From Steinernema hermaphroditum (taxonomy: Eukaryota > Nematoda > Chromadorea > Rhabditida > Steinernematidae), in the NCBI GenBank assembly GCA_030435675.1, contig CM059622.1, positions 13,950,001 through 14,014,000 on the forward strand: a stretch of DNA of 64,000 bases, read 5' to 3'. The notes beneath the pieces were generated by a model. It had not been told where the DNA came from. It was given only the letters and a program-made list of their open reading frames with translations, and ran no database searches. Positions 12,605-23,478 of this stretch are shown piece by piece. The stretch's first letter is position 1. Each line of letters opens with the position of its first letter. The translations under genes were made by a program, and so were the position numbers.

Positions 12605-15600
12605 ATGCGACTGGCCGCCGCCTGGTCGTTGTTCTTCGTGGGCCTCGTTTGGGGCGATCAGACTTTGATCCAGCGGTATCAGCTCCCGGCTAAGGATATT
12701 CAACAGATCGTTGTCAGGTAGACAAACATTACAAAATTTGGTTAGCATGTCTAAAAACAGTTCTTGTGTCCCCATTGTCATTAAGACTTGAATTCGGATT
12801 TCTTAGGTCATCTGCAACGTCTCTCGCATAATTTCAAATGATTTCTTTAATATTAAGTTACAGTAGTCCCTGGATATAAAAATATAGAGGAGAACACAAT
12901 CTACAGAGAATAGAGAATAAAAGTTGTCAATATACGCGATCGAATAACGACATCGATGACCTTTCCCAGCATGGATTTCAACAGCAAAGAACACTGGTTA
13001 TTCTAAAGAGATGCATCTGGTGTCTTTCTTTATTCTTTATCGAACGCTCCTGGACGTTACGAGGATTCAAATACTCAGTGACGACCCATTAGGAAACTGG
13101 CAACTTCAAGTGGCCAATGATCGCTGCTTTTCCGACAGTCCTCTGACATGTGCATATTTAATGTTTACCTTATTCTAGCTCCAATGGCCGAGACATTCTC
13201 TTTACTGCCGGAGGGAGCTTTGCCAATTCGCAGCGATGCCCCCAAATCTACCACATGGACATCGTGAATGGCGTCGACTCCGTCAAAAGGGTCAGCACAG
13301 GGCTGGGGGCTGCTCTGGACCCGAACTTCTTGGCCGATGGATCGGGATATGTCTATTCCAGTTCCTTCGAATTCAATAATATCACTTCGTGTGGTAGTAA
13401 GATAGAGGTTCTCAACCTTTCCCAATCTCTCTTCTAGATACTGTAAAGCCCCACTTCTTCTCCATCTACCGTACTGACTCCCATGGGAACATAATCCGCC
13501 GATTAGCCTCCCGATCAACTCATCCAGTGGTGTCTGCCGATGGCACCAGGATCGTTTATCTGTACAAGAACCAGATCTGGTCCATGAACGCGGTCACTGG
13601 GAAGGAGAAGACTCAGCTAACCCTGTTCCCAATCTATGGTACAAAGACGGATCTGAGAGTTGGAGCTAAAGGACATCACATCTTCTTCGCCCAGGAAAAG
13701 TGAGATATTTACAGGGAGGCCTTCTGAAGTGTCCGTATTATATCGAGCGAAAAATTGACACATGCTAGAAAGTAGGGTGGTCCAGCGAACTGATCCGGTT
13801 CGATCCCAATCGAAGCTGCCATGTAAACACCCTTAGACTAGGAAGGCCAGTATTCCAATTCGATTGGGATCGAACCCGCATCGAATGACCAAATAAGGCA
13901 TTCATTGAGACATTGAACCCAGTTCAATGATACATCACTACCTGTGTGCCAATTTTCAGCTCGATCCTCAGATCCTCGGACCTCAGATCGAGCTAAAGAT
14001 TGGCGCATAAGCATGTATGCTTGAAAGTAGGTCACTGGGTAGAGAAGATGACAGTAAGAGCATATAGAACGAAGACGGATCTTCGAGTTGGAGGACTTTT
14101 CTAGGCGTGGGACCGAACCTCTGGAACCGTTCGATCCCAATCTAACCCGCATCGTTTACCATATAAGCACCCTTAAAAGGTAACGTCCAAATCAGGAAGG
14201 CCAATATTGCGATTCGTTTCGAATCGAACCTACATGGATTGAGCAAAAATTCACCATTGAGAGACACTACCCAGATGCATGACCACTTGTGTGCCAATTT
14301 TCAGCTTGATATGAGGCGGACACTTCGTTCCCTTGCAGGTTGAAATCAGGAAATGTGAGGTTCTTTCTAGGCGTGGTCACAAAACCTGCTATAAAATCAA
14401 CATGGACGGCTCAGATCTTGAAAGCATCGAGTGTCGCCATCACTGGAAAGGCCTGAAGGATGTCATCCCCACGCAGTCGCGAATCCTCTACGTCTCCCCC
14501 AACGGCGAATATGTGGTTTACACGGATTCCAAGAAAGAGGGGATTTTCGTCTACCGCGAAGGCAATTTCGATTATGAACTTCGCGAGCCCGTTCCAATAG
14601 AGAACGATCTCTCCTTACCGGAAGAGAAGCACCTTAAGAACATCAAACAGCTGACATTCGGAGGGCAAAACGCGGAGGGATATTTCAGGTAGTTCATCCC
14701 AGATCGCTCCACCAAGCATTCCTTTTAGCTTTGACGATCAATCCATCGTTCTACAGGCCACTGGCCCCAGTCGCTACGGAACCACTTGCGACCAGATCTA
14801 TCGCCTTGAACTCTACCCTACCCCAACGAAGGAGACTCCTTTGAAACGTCTCAGCACAGGCTTGGGAGCTTGTACATGTGCTTACTTCCATCCAAATGGC
14901 GAGACGACGATCCACGCGTCCACTTTCCTCAACGCCTCTTTCGATAAACATACGGCGAACTCTTGTCCTCCCAAGAAGTGCCACTCGGATGAGTCTCGAA
15001 AAGACCCTGTGCTGAAGACGCTCTGCAACACAAGCTACGTGTGGGACCTCTTCCCCGATTACGATATATTCAAGGTGAACAAGTACGGAAATATCATTTC
15101 GCAACTCACGAACACTCCCGGTAGAGCCGCCTTATTATGGTCTATACTAAAGTCGGGGATTTCAGGTTATGATGCCGAAGGAGCTGTTTCTCCCGACGGA
15201 AAACATATTGTATTCATGTCTGTGCGGACAGGCGATCCAGAGTTGTGGATTATGGACTTTGATGGGTCTAACCAGAGACAGGTACGTTAAGTGTTCATCC
15301 ACCATGAGAACCATTAGGAGCAGAAGAATCCATTAGCTTTTCCAATAGAGGAAAAAGACAGTTATGTTCTCAACGCATTGGGTGGTTCTACGCGAGAAAA
15401 CGTTATGCTAATTGAGCGTCTCGAGTGTCACTTTAGATGGTGTTTGTTTAAACTGTTTGAGTTCCCAGATGCACCCTTGCTGGCATCACAATGTTGAGTA
15501 GAATCGATCATTCTCTGTGGTATGCTTTAATGTTGGGCACAGTTGTGCTCGGGTTGAACCTGGAAATCTGCGTTTTTTCAATACGACCCACTTCTTACGT

Positions 15601-17584
15601 TCAACTCAGGAATGATCGAGTGTCTCTGTCTCGATGTCGAAGTTCAGGACAATCAAAACTACTCAATCTAACAGCAAAATAAGGTCCGATATGCGATCTA
15701 AACCGAAAACAACCTTCCGTTGTTTTGTCCAGTTTTCTTGTTGTGATGTCGGGACAACGGCTCTTTATCGGTATTGGTGATGAATATAGTGATATTGAGG
15801 CCTTATTTATGGCACTCGACCCGGAACCAAGGCTTCATATCATGGCGGCTCTTGTTTGTGGCATTGAACTGAAGTCAACTCAAGTCACTTTGTTTGATTC
15901 AACTCGGTGGCTCATCGATTTCAGACTCCATTTGAATTGTAGGACTTAGCCAACCAATAACCCAATGTAGGACTTACAAGGGACCTTCCGAAGTTTTTGC
16001 CTAGGAATGGAGGGTGCCATAACACACTAAACATGAAGCATGTAGGCTGTCTGTCATTAAGTCATGCCTACATATACCCACACCCACACTCACGTAATTA
16101 CAGAAAGGACACTTCGGAAGGTTCCCTTGTAAGCTGATCAGTATAATCAGACCTATTAGTTATCGCAAATCGGACCCATTTGCGATAACTAATGAGGCTG
16201 TCTGGGCCGAATGAGTTGAGTGAGCGGTCGTTCTCGGCCGTCGTTGTTGGTGCAATGATCGCTTCCGGCTCCCAGAAGGCCTGGAACACCAGGGAGCCGT
16301 AGTTCCACCGTCTTGCCAAGAAGCTAGTCACTGCCGCCCGACTCCGCCTGCGCCACCACAGAAGTCGAAGTCTCGCTGAAAGTCCGCGCAACCAGCTGCC
16401 CTGATGGTTCCCGGTTCGTCCGTTGTGCTCCACCGACGCGTTTCATCGGATGCCGTTCTTCGCGTGTCTCCCGCGGAAACTGCCGAAGAAGCTCTTCAAC
16501 TCCGACGTCCGCGCCGCCACCCGAGTTGAAGCCCGAGTTGGAGTTGAAGACAGATGCACTGTGCTCCACCGTCATCGGAATCAGCTCTTCGCATCTCTGA
16601 TCCCCGCGCACACTGATGGGATCGCCGTGTTCTACTCTGATGTGCCGAAGCCAGAAGAAGACCGGCGACTACGGAGTGACAATGTGTTTCTTGTGCATAT
16701 ATATGACGTCTCGCAAGGCGTAAGCCTTAGATACGAGAAATAAACTCGTAAATCGGACCCATAATTGATTGTTTGGCCCAAAATTGGCCTATCGCTCGCG
16801 AATGACACTTTCCTATCAATGACATTGCCTCCTTTTCTATCTCTTCAACTTAATAGACGAGAAAGCAGTGTTTCATTATCTGGCCCATTTGAAGATAACC
16901 AAACATGGTAACAATCTGAACTACCTATTAGGGACGCACCCGGTTCCGTAGCCAGTTCTGATGCATCCCTACTACCTAGTCAAACTTCTTTATCTTCGTT
17001 TTGGAGTCGCTCATCCAAGTAAAAATAAAAGAATCTATAATATTGATTTCCAAGCTATTTTCAGCTCACATTCGAACTTGGCTACGATGGCGGACCATTC
17101 TTCAGCCCGGACGGTACGAAGATAGGTTTCCGCGCCTCACGTCCCAAAACGGAAGAAGAAATCGAGAAATACAAACTACTCTTGAAGTATGACCTGGTAG
17201 AGCCTCTCGCCATGGAGCTCTTCACGATCAACGTCGATGGCACCGGCCTCCGCCAGATCACCAAACTTGGCGGTTCCAATTGGGCGCCGTTCTATCTCAA
17301 CGACAACAAGAGAATCATCTTCTCGACGAACTTTAACGCTTCGTTCTTCGGTGCCTTCGACCTCTATGTCATCAACGAGGATGGAAGTGGACTGGAACGG
17401 GTAATCTCTTGTGAGAACAACTGGTGAATTGGAAGGAGAACGATTTCAGGTCACCTACAACAAGAATGGTTTTGACGCGTTTCCTATGATGAGCCACAAA
17501 GGGGACAAGCTGATCTGGGGAAGCTCACGAAACGGACGAGACCCGACGGAATTGAATCTTTTCTTGGCTGACTGGGTCGACTAA
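12605..17584 (+). CDS. Secreted TolB-like (PD40) beta-propeller protein, 8 exons, 635 aa
   Basis: Exons: 12605-12717, 13179-13393, 13438-13699, 14350-14688, 14729-15120, 15166-15281, 17065-17400, 17450-17584; phases agree and the stop is TAA. A signal peptide is visible (MRLAAAWSLFFVGLVWG). The body repeats the WD40-like/PD40 pattern of TolB-type propellers: SADGTRIVYLYKNQIWSM, SPDGKHIVFMS followed by ELWIMDFDGSN, SPDGTKIGF, ELFTINVDGTGLRQIT, and LYVINEDGSGLERV. A second internal similarity joins KRVSTGLGA (exon 2) and KRLSTGLGA (exon 5), suggesting the propeller was built by duplication. Cysteines and the leader suggest an extracellular or luminal protein. The substrate is unknown. This fold is best known from bacteria; eight introns show this copy is a settled eukaryotic gene. 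Exon 4 uses an AG 15 bases inside the first possible acceptor to keep frame. Confidence 0.8.
14031..14125 (+). repeat. Fossil duplication of exon 3 end and exon 4 start inside intron 3
   Basis: Within intron 3 (13700-14349) the stretch from GTCACTGGGTAGAGAAGA to GACGGATCTTCGAGTTGGAG matches the end of exon 3 (GTCACTGGGAAGGAGAAGA ... GACGGATCTGAGAGTTGGAG). It is followed directly by TTCTAGGCGTGG, matching exon 4 near 14365. The copy carries indels and stops. Two further intronic blocks repeat each other (13850-13880 and 14197-14230). Confidence 0.65.
16220..16705 (-). repeat. Dispersed repeat R1, copy a (in TolB-like intron 6)
   Basis: Similar over ~350-450 bases to 20185-20555. On the minus strand both copies can be read as a peptide with SGGGADV(G/E)V(E/D)ELLR(Q/R)FPR, and both have a TATATA-containing stretch at the presumed 5' end (near 16696 and 20550). 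It may be a fragment of a mobile element or of a duplicated small gene. I do not recognise the protein. The rest of intron 6 (15282-17064) shows nothing else. Confidence 0.55.
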
Positions 17585-18276
17585 CTACGATCGATGCTGC
17601 TCTTTGTTGCATTTTGTATCACAGTAGCTGGGTACGCAGCCTGTAACATAAATATAAAAAGTAATTTGAATGTGAGAGGAACGTTGCCGATATACCCTGG
17701 AAATCTGAAATGCACAATGAGTTCCATAGCCACATACGAGTTTTAGAACTCGATAAAGCCCTTCTGTAGTTCACTTATTCCATCTTCTCTTTCCCGAGGC
17801 GACGATTTAAATGCCTACCATATCAGGAATCCATAGTTCCACCTTTTGGACAGTTACACAGACAGTTACTACCGCCCGCACCTCCTACGCCACCCCTAGA
17901 AGCCGAAATCCCACTGATAGTGCGAAGTCAGCGCCGCCATCTGCTCGGATAACGCCACCGGAGCCTGCTACGAAGCGCTGAAGTCTGCGCTGCCAACTAT
18001 GCCGAACATGAGATTCCGCAATTCGTTTCTCATCCATTTTTATTTATTCTAACCGTTCCTAATTTAGTGGATGGGAAAGATAGCGCCAACGCCTATCGTC
18101 AATTTGTGGTACGATTCCTAAGGAAAATAAGAAAGCCAGGATAATGCTAGACCACGTTGACAACGACATTTAACTAGCCATCGCAAGTCCTATTTTAGAC
18201 ATTTGCACTTTATAGCGAGACACCAACATAGACATAGACTGTATTCTGCAAAAATGCAAATTAGCCAGTTGAGACG
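17585..18276. other. Intergenic, nothing recognised
   Basis: 3' flank of the TolB-like gene and 5' flank of the first Ly6-like gene. From ~18200 the sequence is shared with the upstream regions of the other two Ly6-like copies. Confidence 0.5.
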
Positions 18277-18285
18277 CATAAAAGG
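18277..18285 (+). promoter_or_regulatory. TATA box of Ly6-like gene 1
   Basis: CATAAAAGG ~94 bases before the ATG, within a block conserved upstream of all three copies. Confidence 0.7.
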
Positions 18286-18378
18286 GAAACATTAACCGGT
18301 TAAGCTCAGTGTTGCTTCCGCCCACTCTGCTGCGCCGTCGAACAGTCCAGCATCCCCCGTCTTCGCCTCCCGACCGCT

Positions 18379-18889
18379 ATGAAGATCTCGCCGACTCTGC
18401 TTGGATTGTGCGTCGCCGTTTCGATCTTCACTTCCGCCCGGTCCGATTTCCAGTGTTACAACGGCTCAGAAGTCGCAAATGAGCTTTATGCAGTGATAGA
18501 TAAAAAAACTGTCGAATGCGCTACGAAGCAGTGCATTGCAATGCTGGGTGACTTTGCTACGGATAAAATGAACGTGATCAAAGGGACAACTCAGTATTTC
18601 TGCAATAAGAATGCAAGTCCTGTATGCGGTGATGGGGTAATCTGTTAATCTTACTTTACGTATTTTTACATTATTGCATGTTTAGGAAGATATATTACCT
18701 AAGATGGCACCGGAGAGAAGGAAGCAGGCAATCGGAAAGGGAGCGTCGGAGATGTACTGCTGCAATAAGACACGGTGCAATGAGTCGCTGAAGAAGGCAA
18801 AAAGGAATCTGGTTCCATCCTCCTCCACTCTTACTCCCATCTTCATTGGACTGCTGATCTTCTTCGGCGTTTACAGTGCTTCCAATTAG
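18379..18889 (+). CDS. Ly6/uPAR-like GPI-type protein, copy 1, 153 aa
   Basis: Exons 18379-18636 and 18686-18889, intron in phase 0. The protein has a signal peptide (MKISPTLLGLCVAVSIFTSA), eight cysteines, and the terminal MYCCNKTRCNES typical of Ly6/uPAR three-finger domains (CC then CN). It ends in a Ser-rich linker and a hydrophobic tail (TPIFIGLLIFFGVYSASN) like a GPI-attachment signal, so it is probably a small surface protein; its role is unknown. The signal peptide and tail are almost identical to the other two copies, while the middle is strongly diverged, as expected if the exposed loops evolve fast. Confidence 0.8.
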
Positions 18890-19237
18890 AGATTCTATGT
18901 GTGGCGTCATTTTGATTATATGTCCCGGACTTTTTGTCCATGTGCAGTCAAGATAAACTATGGTGTGACAGTTCTCCATTCTGTTTTTATGAACCGGGAA
19001 ATTTTAGAGAATATCCAGCATCGTCGGTGGTTTAACTAAAGATCCTTCTTGTGGAGATAGAGACGAATGTAGGACTTGTTATGAACAACCCTTGGTATGA
19101 TGGTAGACCAGGGAGACACAATGACCGCAGTCTGTCTTATCATGACAAGTTCTATTTGAGACAGTTCCCCTTTGCAGTGAGCCACCATCGTAGACATAGA
19201 CTGTATTCTGCAAAATGCGAACTAGACAGTTGAGACG

Positions 19238-19246
19238 CATAAAAGG
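19238..19246 (+). promoter_or_regulatory. TATA box of Ly6-like gene 2
   Basis: CATAAAAGG in the same conserved block as copy 1, ~94 bases before the ATG. Confidence 0.7.
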
Positions 19247-19339
19247 GAAGCATTGATCGGTTAAACTTACTGTTGCTTCCGCCCATTCTGCTGCGCGGTC
19301 GAACAGTCCAGCATCCCCCGTCTTCGCCTCCCGCCCGCT

Positions 19340-19963
19340 ATGAAGATCTCGCCGACTCTGCTTGGATTGTGCGTCGCCGTTTCGATCGTCACTTCCGCCC
19401 GGTCCGAGTTCCAATGCTACAATGTCACAGTAGCCGTAACTGCGGACTCTGCAGCGAAACAGGGAAACATTACCGAATGCCCTGTGAAGAAATGCGGTGC
19501 AGTCCGCTTTAAAGTTGAAGGGACAGAGGCCGACTTAGTTTCCTATAGCTGCGAAGATAAATCAACTGCTGATGAATTAACTGCTGATTGCGGTAATGGG
19601 GTAATAGTAATCTTATTTTATATATTTTTTACATTGTTGTAAGTTTAGGAAAATATATTTCTTAAGGCGTCACTGAAGGATAAGAAGAAACTCCCCAAGG
19701 GAGCGTCGATGCTGGAGGCGTACTGCTGCAATACGTCACTGTGCAATGAGTCACTGGAGAAAACAAAAAAGAATCTAGCTCCGTCCTCCTCCGCTCCATC
19801 CTCCACCACTTCATCCTCCTCCACTGCATCCTCCACTCTTACTCCCATCTTCATTGGACTGCTGATCTTCTTCGGCTTTACAGTGCTTCCAATTAGAGAT
19901 TCTATGTGTGGCGTCATTTTGATTATAAGTCCCGGACTTTTTGTCCATGTGCAGTCAAAATAA
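19340..19963 (+). CDS. Ly6/uPAR-like protein, copy 2, with frameshifted C-terminus
   Basis: Exons 19340-19600 and 19649-19963, 191 aa. It has the same leader, eight cysteines and YCCNTSLCNESL end motif as its neighbours, then a Ser/Thr/Pro-rich linker. Compared with copies 1 and 3, one base is missing after the hydrophobic LLIFFG (GGCGTTTAC in the others, GGCTTTAC here). The normal end VYSASN is lost and the frame runs on for 28 codons through what is 3' UTR in the paralogues. This could abolish GPI attachment or create a longer membrane tail. The remaining gene is intact. Confidence 0.75.
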
Positions 19964-20184
19964 ACTATGGTGTGACAGTTCTCCATTCTGTTTTTATGAC
20001 CCGGGAAATTTTAGAAAATATCCAGCATCGTTGGCGGTTTAACTAAATGTCCTTCTTGTGGAGATAGAGACGAATATAGGATGCACTTGTCATGCACAAC
20101 CCACCAGCCCGTTCTTCTGTTTTCTGTTCTAGCCTTACGTGCCATCCACTTCGGCTGATATTGTATTTCGGTTACTGTATATGG

Positions 20185-20575
20185 TCCGAAGGTCGTCTTC
20201 CAATTAGTTGTTGGCGCAATGATCTTCCCGGCTCCCAGAAGGCTGTTCCGCTAGCTGTTCTGATGGTTCCCGGTTCGCCCGCAGTGCTCCTCCAACGCAT
20301 TCGACCGGAAGCCGTTCTTCGCCCGTGCCGCCCGTGGAAACCGCCGAAGAAGCTCATCAACTTCGACGTCCGCGCCGCCACCCGAGCTGAAGATGGGTTC
20401 GCTGAGCTACACCGTCTCCGGAATCAGCTCTTCGCCCCTCTGATGCTCTCGCACATCAATGGGATCGCCGCATTCGATTCTGATGCCATGCCCCGCGCCG
20501 AAGCCAGAAGAAGACCGGTGGCTACGGAGTGACAATATGGTTCTTGCGCATATATAAGCCGAACGGTCTCCCAGG
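20185..20575 (-). repeat. Dispersed repeat R1, copy b, fused to a fragment of the Gly/Ser-rich gene
   Basis: Second copy of the repeat in the TolB-like intron. Its TATA-containing end joins 19 bases (20555-20573) identical, in inverse orientation, to the start of the Gly/Ser-rich gene (TGGGAGACCGTTCGGCTTA). The segment just before it (20092-20170) is shared with the 3' flank of Ly6-like copy 3 (24245-24320), showing that the flank was duplicated with the gene. Confidence 0.5.
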
Positions 20576-20689
20576 GTGTCTCATAGGCTCTGTAACGCCT
20601 CAAAATGAGCATATCTCGCCGAAAATTCAACGGATTCGCGAGAAAATTGGTATACCTATAAAAGAGAACCCGGCCAACAAAAGTCTGCA

Positions 20690-21252
20690 ACTATTGCTCG
20701 AAATCGCCACTTTCAGCGGAAAAAAGGCTTTGAAATGCTTCTTAAAATTTTTCGTCGTGGCCACGAGCAGTTCGTCGCCTAAGCTCGCTCCTCTAACATC
20801 CCACTGATAGTATCGTCCGGAGGGTTCAGGTCGGGGCTATCGGAGGGCCACATGTCCTTGCCCCACTAACTTGCGGCAGATCAGATTCGCGACCTCCATC
20901 GGTGATTTCGATCCGTGCACCTGGGTCCAGTCTTGTTGGAGCATCGAATTCTTGGTTTTAAAGTGTTCTTGGGTGAGTCTTGCTATTTATTCCTGTCGAT
21001 TCCGTTCTTGATAGAGTTTTGAGTCAATCCTGACCCCTGTCTGGATAGAAACGGGTTTCGCTTGGTTCGTCCCGCATATTCCGGCCACATCTTGACGGAG
21101 TTTGATGAGCGGCGGTTTCTTTTGAAGTTAGCAGATTGAGGAGAACTCGCTTCACGGAAAACTCGCTCATTATGCTTATTTGGGAGTGGTTTGATCGAAA
21201 AAATCAGCTCATCCTTGAACATGAGCCGATGAATTCCTCTGCTTGTGGCCAC
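20690..21252 (-). mobile_element. Decayed mariner-type transposase
   Basis: On the minus strand: HRLMFKDELIFSIKPLPNKH (catalytic-Asp region, about 21230-21165), then SVKMWPEYAGRTKRNP in the place of the usual MVWAGI, a glutamine-rich QQDW piece, and a classic WPSDSPDLNPPDD block near 20865-20830 holding the last catalytic Asp motif. These occur in order but in different frames, so the element is dead. Confidence 0.75.
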
Positions 21253-21384
21253 GAGGAAAAATTTTAATGGAGTCTAGATCACTCTGACCATTAAGTTTTC
21301 ATCTGTCTTGACTCTAGACACATGAAACTCCGATTGCACGTAACGCTGCAGACAGAGACAGGCCATTCGAGACAATTGGAACCG

Positions 21385-23208
21385 CATAAAAGGGCCTCGC
21401 AGCAGCCCATCTGGCATTCGAAGACCTCGCGGACTCGGAACCAACCACCAGCGACAAGGATGGGTGACCGTTCGGCTTACAGTGGCGGCCGTATAAATAG
21501 CCGCACCCTCTACATAAAGTTTCTATTGCCGATTTACCCTGGATTTTAAAAGGTGCGCACTAAACCAAGGGCACTATCAGATGTAGAATTTATCAAGCAG
21601 CAAAACGGTGTTACTTATTTTCCATGCAGGACCCACTATGCAGACAGGGAATGTAATACATTCGGCCGGCTCATATTCGGCGCGGCATTATAAATAGCCG
21701 CACCCGGAGTTCCACCATTTTCTGAGTGTTTTTTGATGAGTTTTTTGCGTCGTATCGTTTTATTCTTTATTCTTTGTTATTTGTGCTCCCACTCTGGTAT
21801 ATAATTCATCTACACCCGGGGATGAGGTTAATGTATTACGCCCCAAAAGAGTGCCCATGCCGGTACTCAAAGAACAAAGATACTTCCCGGGAAAGAGTCT
21901 CCGAGAAACAATGAATCTCGGCGATGGTTACACAAAACACTTTGAAAACGGCATAGAACAATGGGGAAAACCTAGGGATTGCTTTAGGGAAGCGCAAGCC
22001 ATGAAAAAGAACGGTCTTTATCGATTAAAGGATCGTCCGGATCTCAGAGGCAGGCCGAAAAAAGTTGTTTTCTGCTGAAGTATCCAACTCCGGCCGGGTT
22101 TTTTGGGCTGTGCGTGAGCGCGCAGGCTATTCGACAGCAGGTAAACAAACTAGGGGTGATGCGATGCGTTGCCCGCGAAAAATCAGACGTATCTAGAATA
22201 CACTGACAAGCCCACATGGCCTCCGCCAAGCAGCACTTCGACTAGCAACCCGTAGACAAGGCTAAATTACTGTTTTGACGGGCAAATTGAACTTCTATCC
22301 TCTAGTGTGGGTTATGAGAACGTATGTACGGCGGTGCATAGGAGAAGAATCAGATCCAGTACATACGGAGGCCACAATCAAGCATGACGGTGGCTCTGTA
22401 ATAGTGGGAGTTGGCATCCGGCGGTTCGAGATCCATCCGATTTTTCACAGTGAAGGCGTTTTTGACAGCCAGATGTTCGTGAACGACGTAAAGAGTGTGT
22501 TGCAACTACACACAGCCCAAAAAGCCAGGCCGAAATTGGATACTTCGCCAAAAAAACGACTTTTTTCGGTCTGCTTCTGAGATTTGGACGATCTTTCTAT
22601 CGATAAGGGCCGACCTCTTTCGTGAATTTGGTATTCATACGGAATTCTTCAGGTTTCCTCCGTTGTTCTACACCATCTCTACAGCGTTTAGTGCATGTGT
22701 CTCTGAGATTTTCAGTTACTCGGCGATTATTCCCCGGGAAGTACCGCCGTTCTTTAGGGTATCGGCATCGGGGCTCTTTTTTGATGTGATAGGTTAACCC
22801 CTTCCCCTGTTCCAGATAAACTAAATACCAGAGTGGGAGCACAAATAACATAGAATAAAGAATAAAACGATACGACGCAAAAAACTCATCAAAAAACACG
22901 CAAAAAATGTTGGAACTCCGGGTGCGGCTATTTATAATGCCGCGCCGAATATGAGCCGGCCGAATGTATTACATTCCCTGTCTGTATGGTGGGTCCTGCA
23001 CGGAAAATAAGTAACACCGTTTTGCTGCTTGATAAATTCTACATCTGATAGTGCCCTTGGTTTAGTGCGCACCTTTTAAAATCCAGGGTAAATCTGCAAT
23101 AGAAACTTTATGTAGGGGGTGCGGCTATTTATACGGCCGCCACTGTACATGACCCCTGGAGGAGGTGGCAAGGACGGCGGATGCACCCGCGAGGAGCACT
23201 ATTCTTAA
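21385..23208 (+). pseudogene. Third Gly/Ser-rich gene copy, split by a transposon and truncated
   Basis: Promoter (CATAAAAGG at 21385-21393), leader sequence and ATG (21460) match the genes at 27217 and 30853. After codons for MGDRSA the copy is interrupted at 21480 by a 1.67-kb element. It resumes at 23148 with the codons for MTPGGG, continues for about a dozen residues that diverge from the paralogues (KDGGCTREEH) and stops at 23206-23208. Even without the insertion it would make only about 26 residues, so it was probably already truncated. Confidence 0.75.
21480..23145. mobile_element. Foldback Tc1/mariner-type element with TA target duplication
   Basis: The element begins CAGTGGCGGCCG and ends CGGCCGCCACTG, flanked by TA on both sides (21478-21479 and 23146-23147). 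The interrupted paralogue shows the empty site is a single TA, so both ends are fixed. The outer ~350 bases of the two arms are nearly identical in inverse orientation; the similarity continues, more diverged, to about 22125 on the left and 22495 on the right, giving arms near 650 bases. The inner arms encode remains of a transposase N-terminal half (RYFPG, then GRPKKV). The ~370-base centre has a Tc1-like catalytic fragment (YVRRCIGEESDP, ATIKHDGGSVIV). No intact transposase remains, so it could only move in trans. Confidence 0.85.
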
Positions 23209-23376
23209 GGAAAACATAAAACCCGGATGCTGATATGCCGTCTTCGCCAAGTAGACACAATGACTGCAGTCTATCTTATGATGACAAGTTTTATGTGAGA
23301 CATTTACACTTCATAGCGAGACACCATTGTAGACATAGACTGTATTCTGCAAAATGCGAACTAGACAGTTGAGACG

Positions 23377-23385
23377 CATAAAAGG
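23377..23385 (+). promoter_or_regulatory. TATA box of Ly6-like gene 3
   Basis: CATAAAAGG in the block shared with copies 1 and 2, ~94 bases before the ATG. Confidence 0.7.
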
Positions 23386-23478
23386 GAAGCATTGACCGGT
23401 TAAGCTCACTGCTGCTTCCGCCCACTCTGCTGCGCGGTCGAACAGTCCAGCATCCCCCGTCTTCGCCTCCCGCCCGCT

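Noticed and set aside
21726..22899. Hydrophobic frame starting MFFDEFFASYRFILYS seen twice, in opposite directions
   Set aside because: Both lie in the arms of the foldback element and are mirror copies of the same repeat; not treated as a gene.
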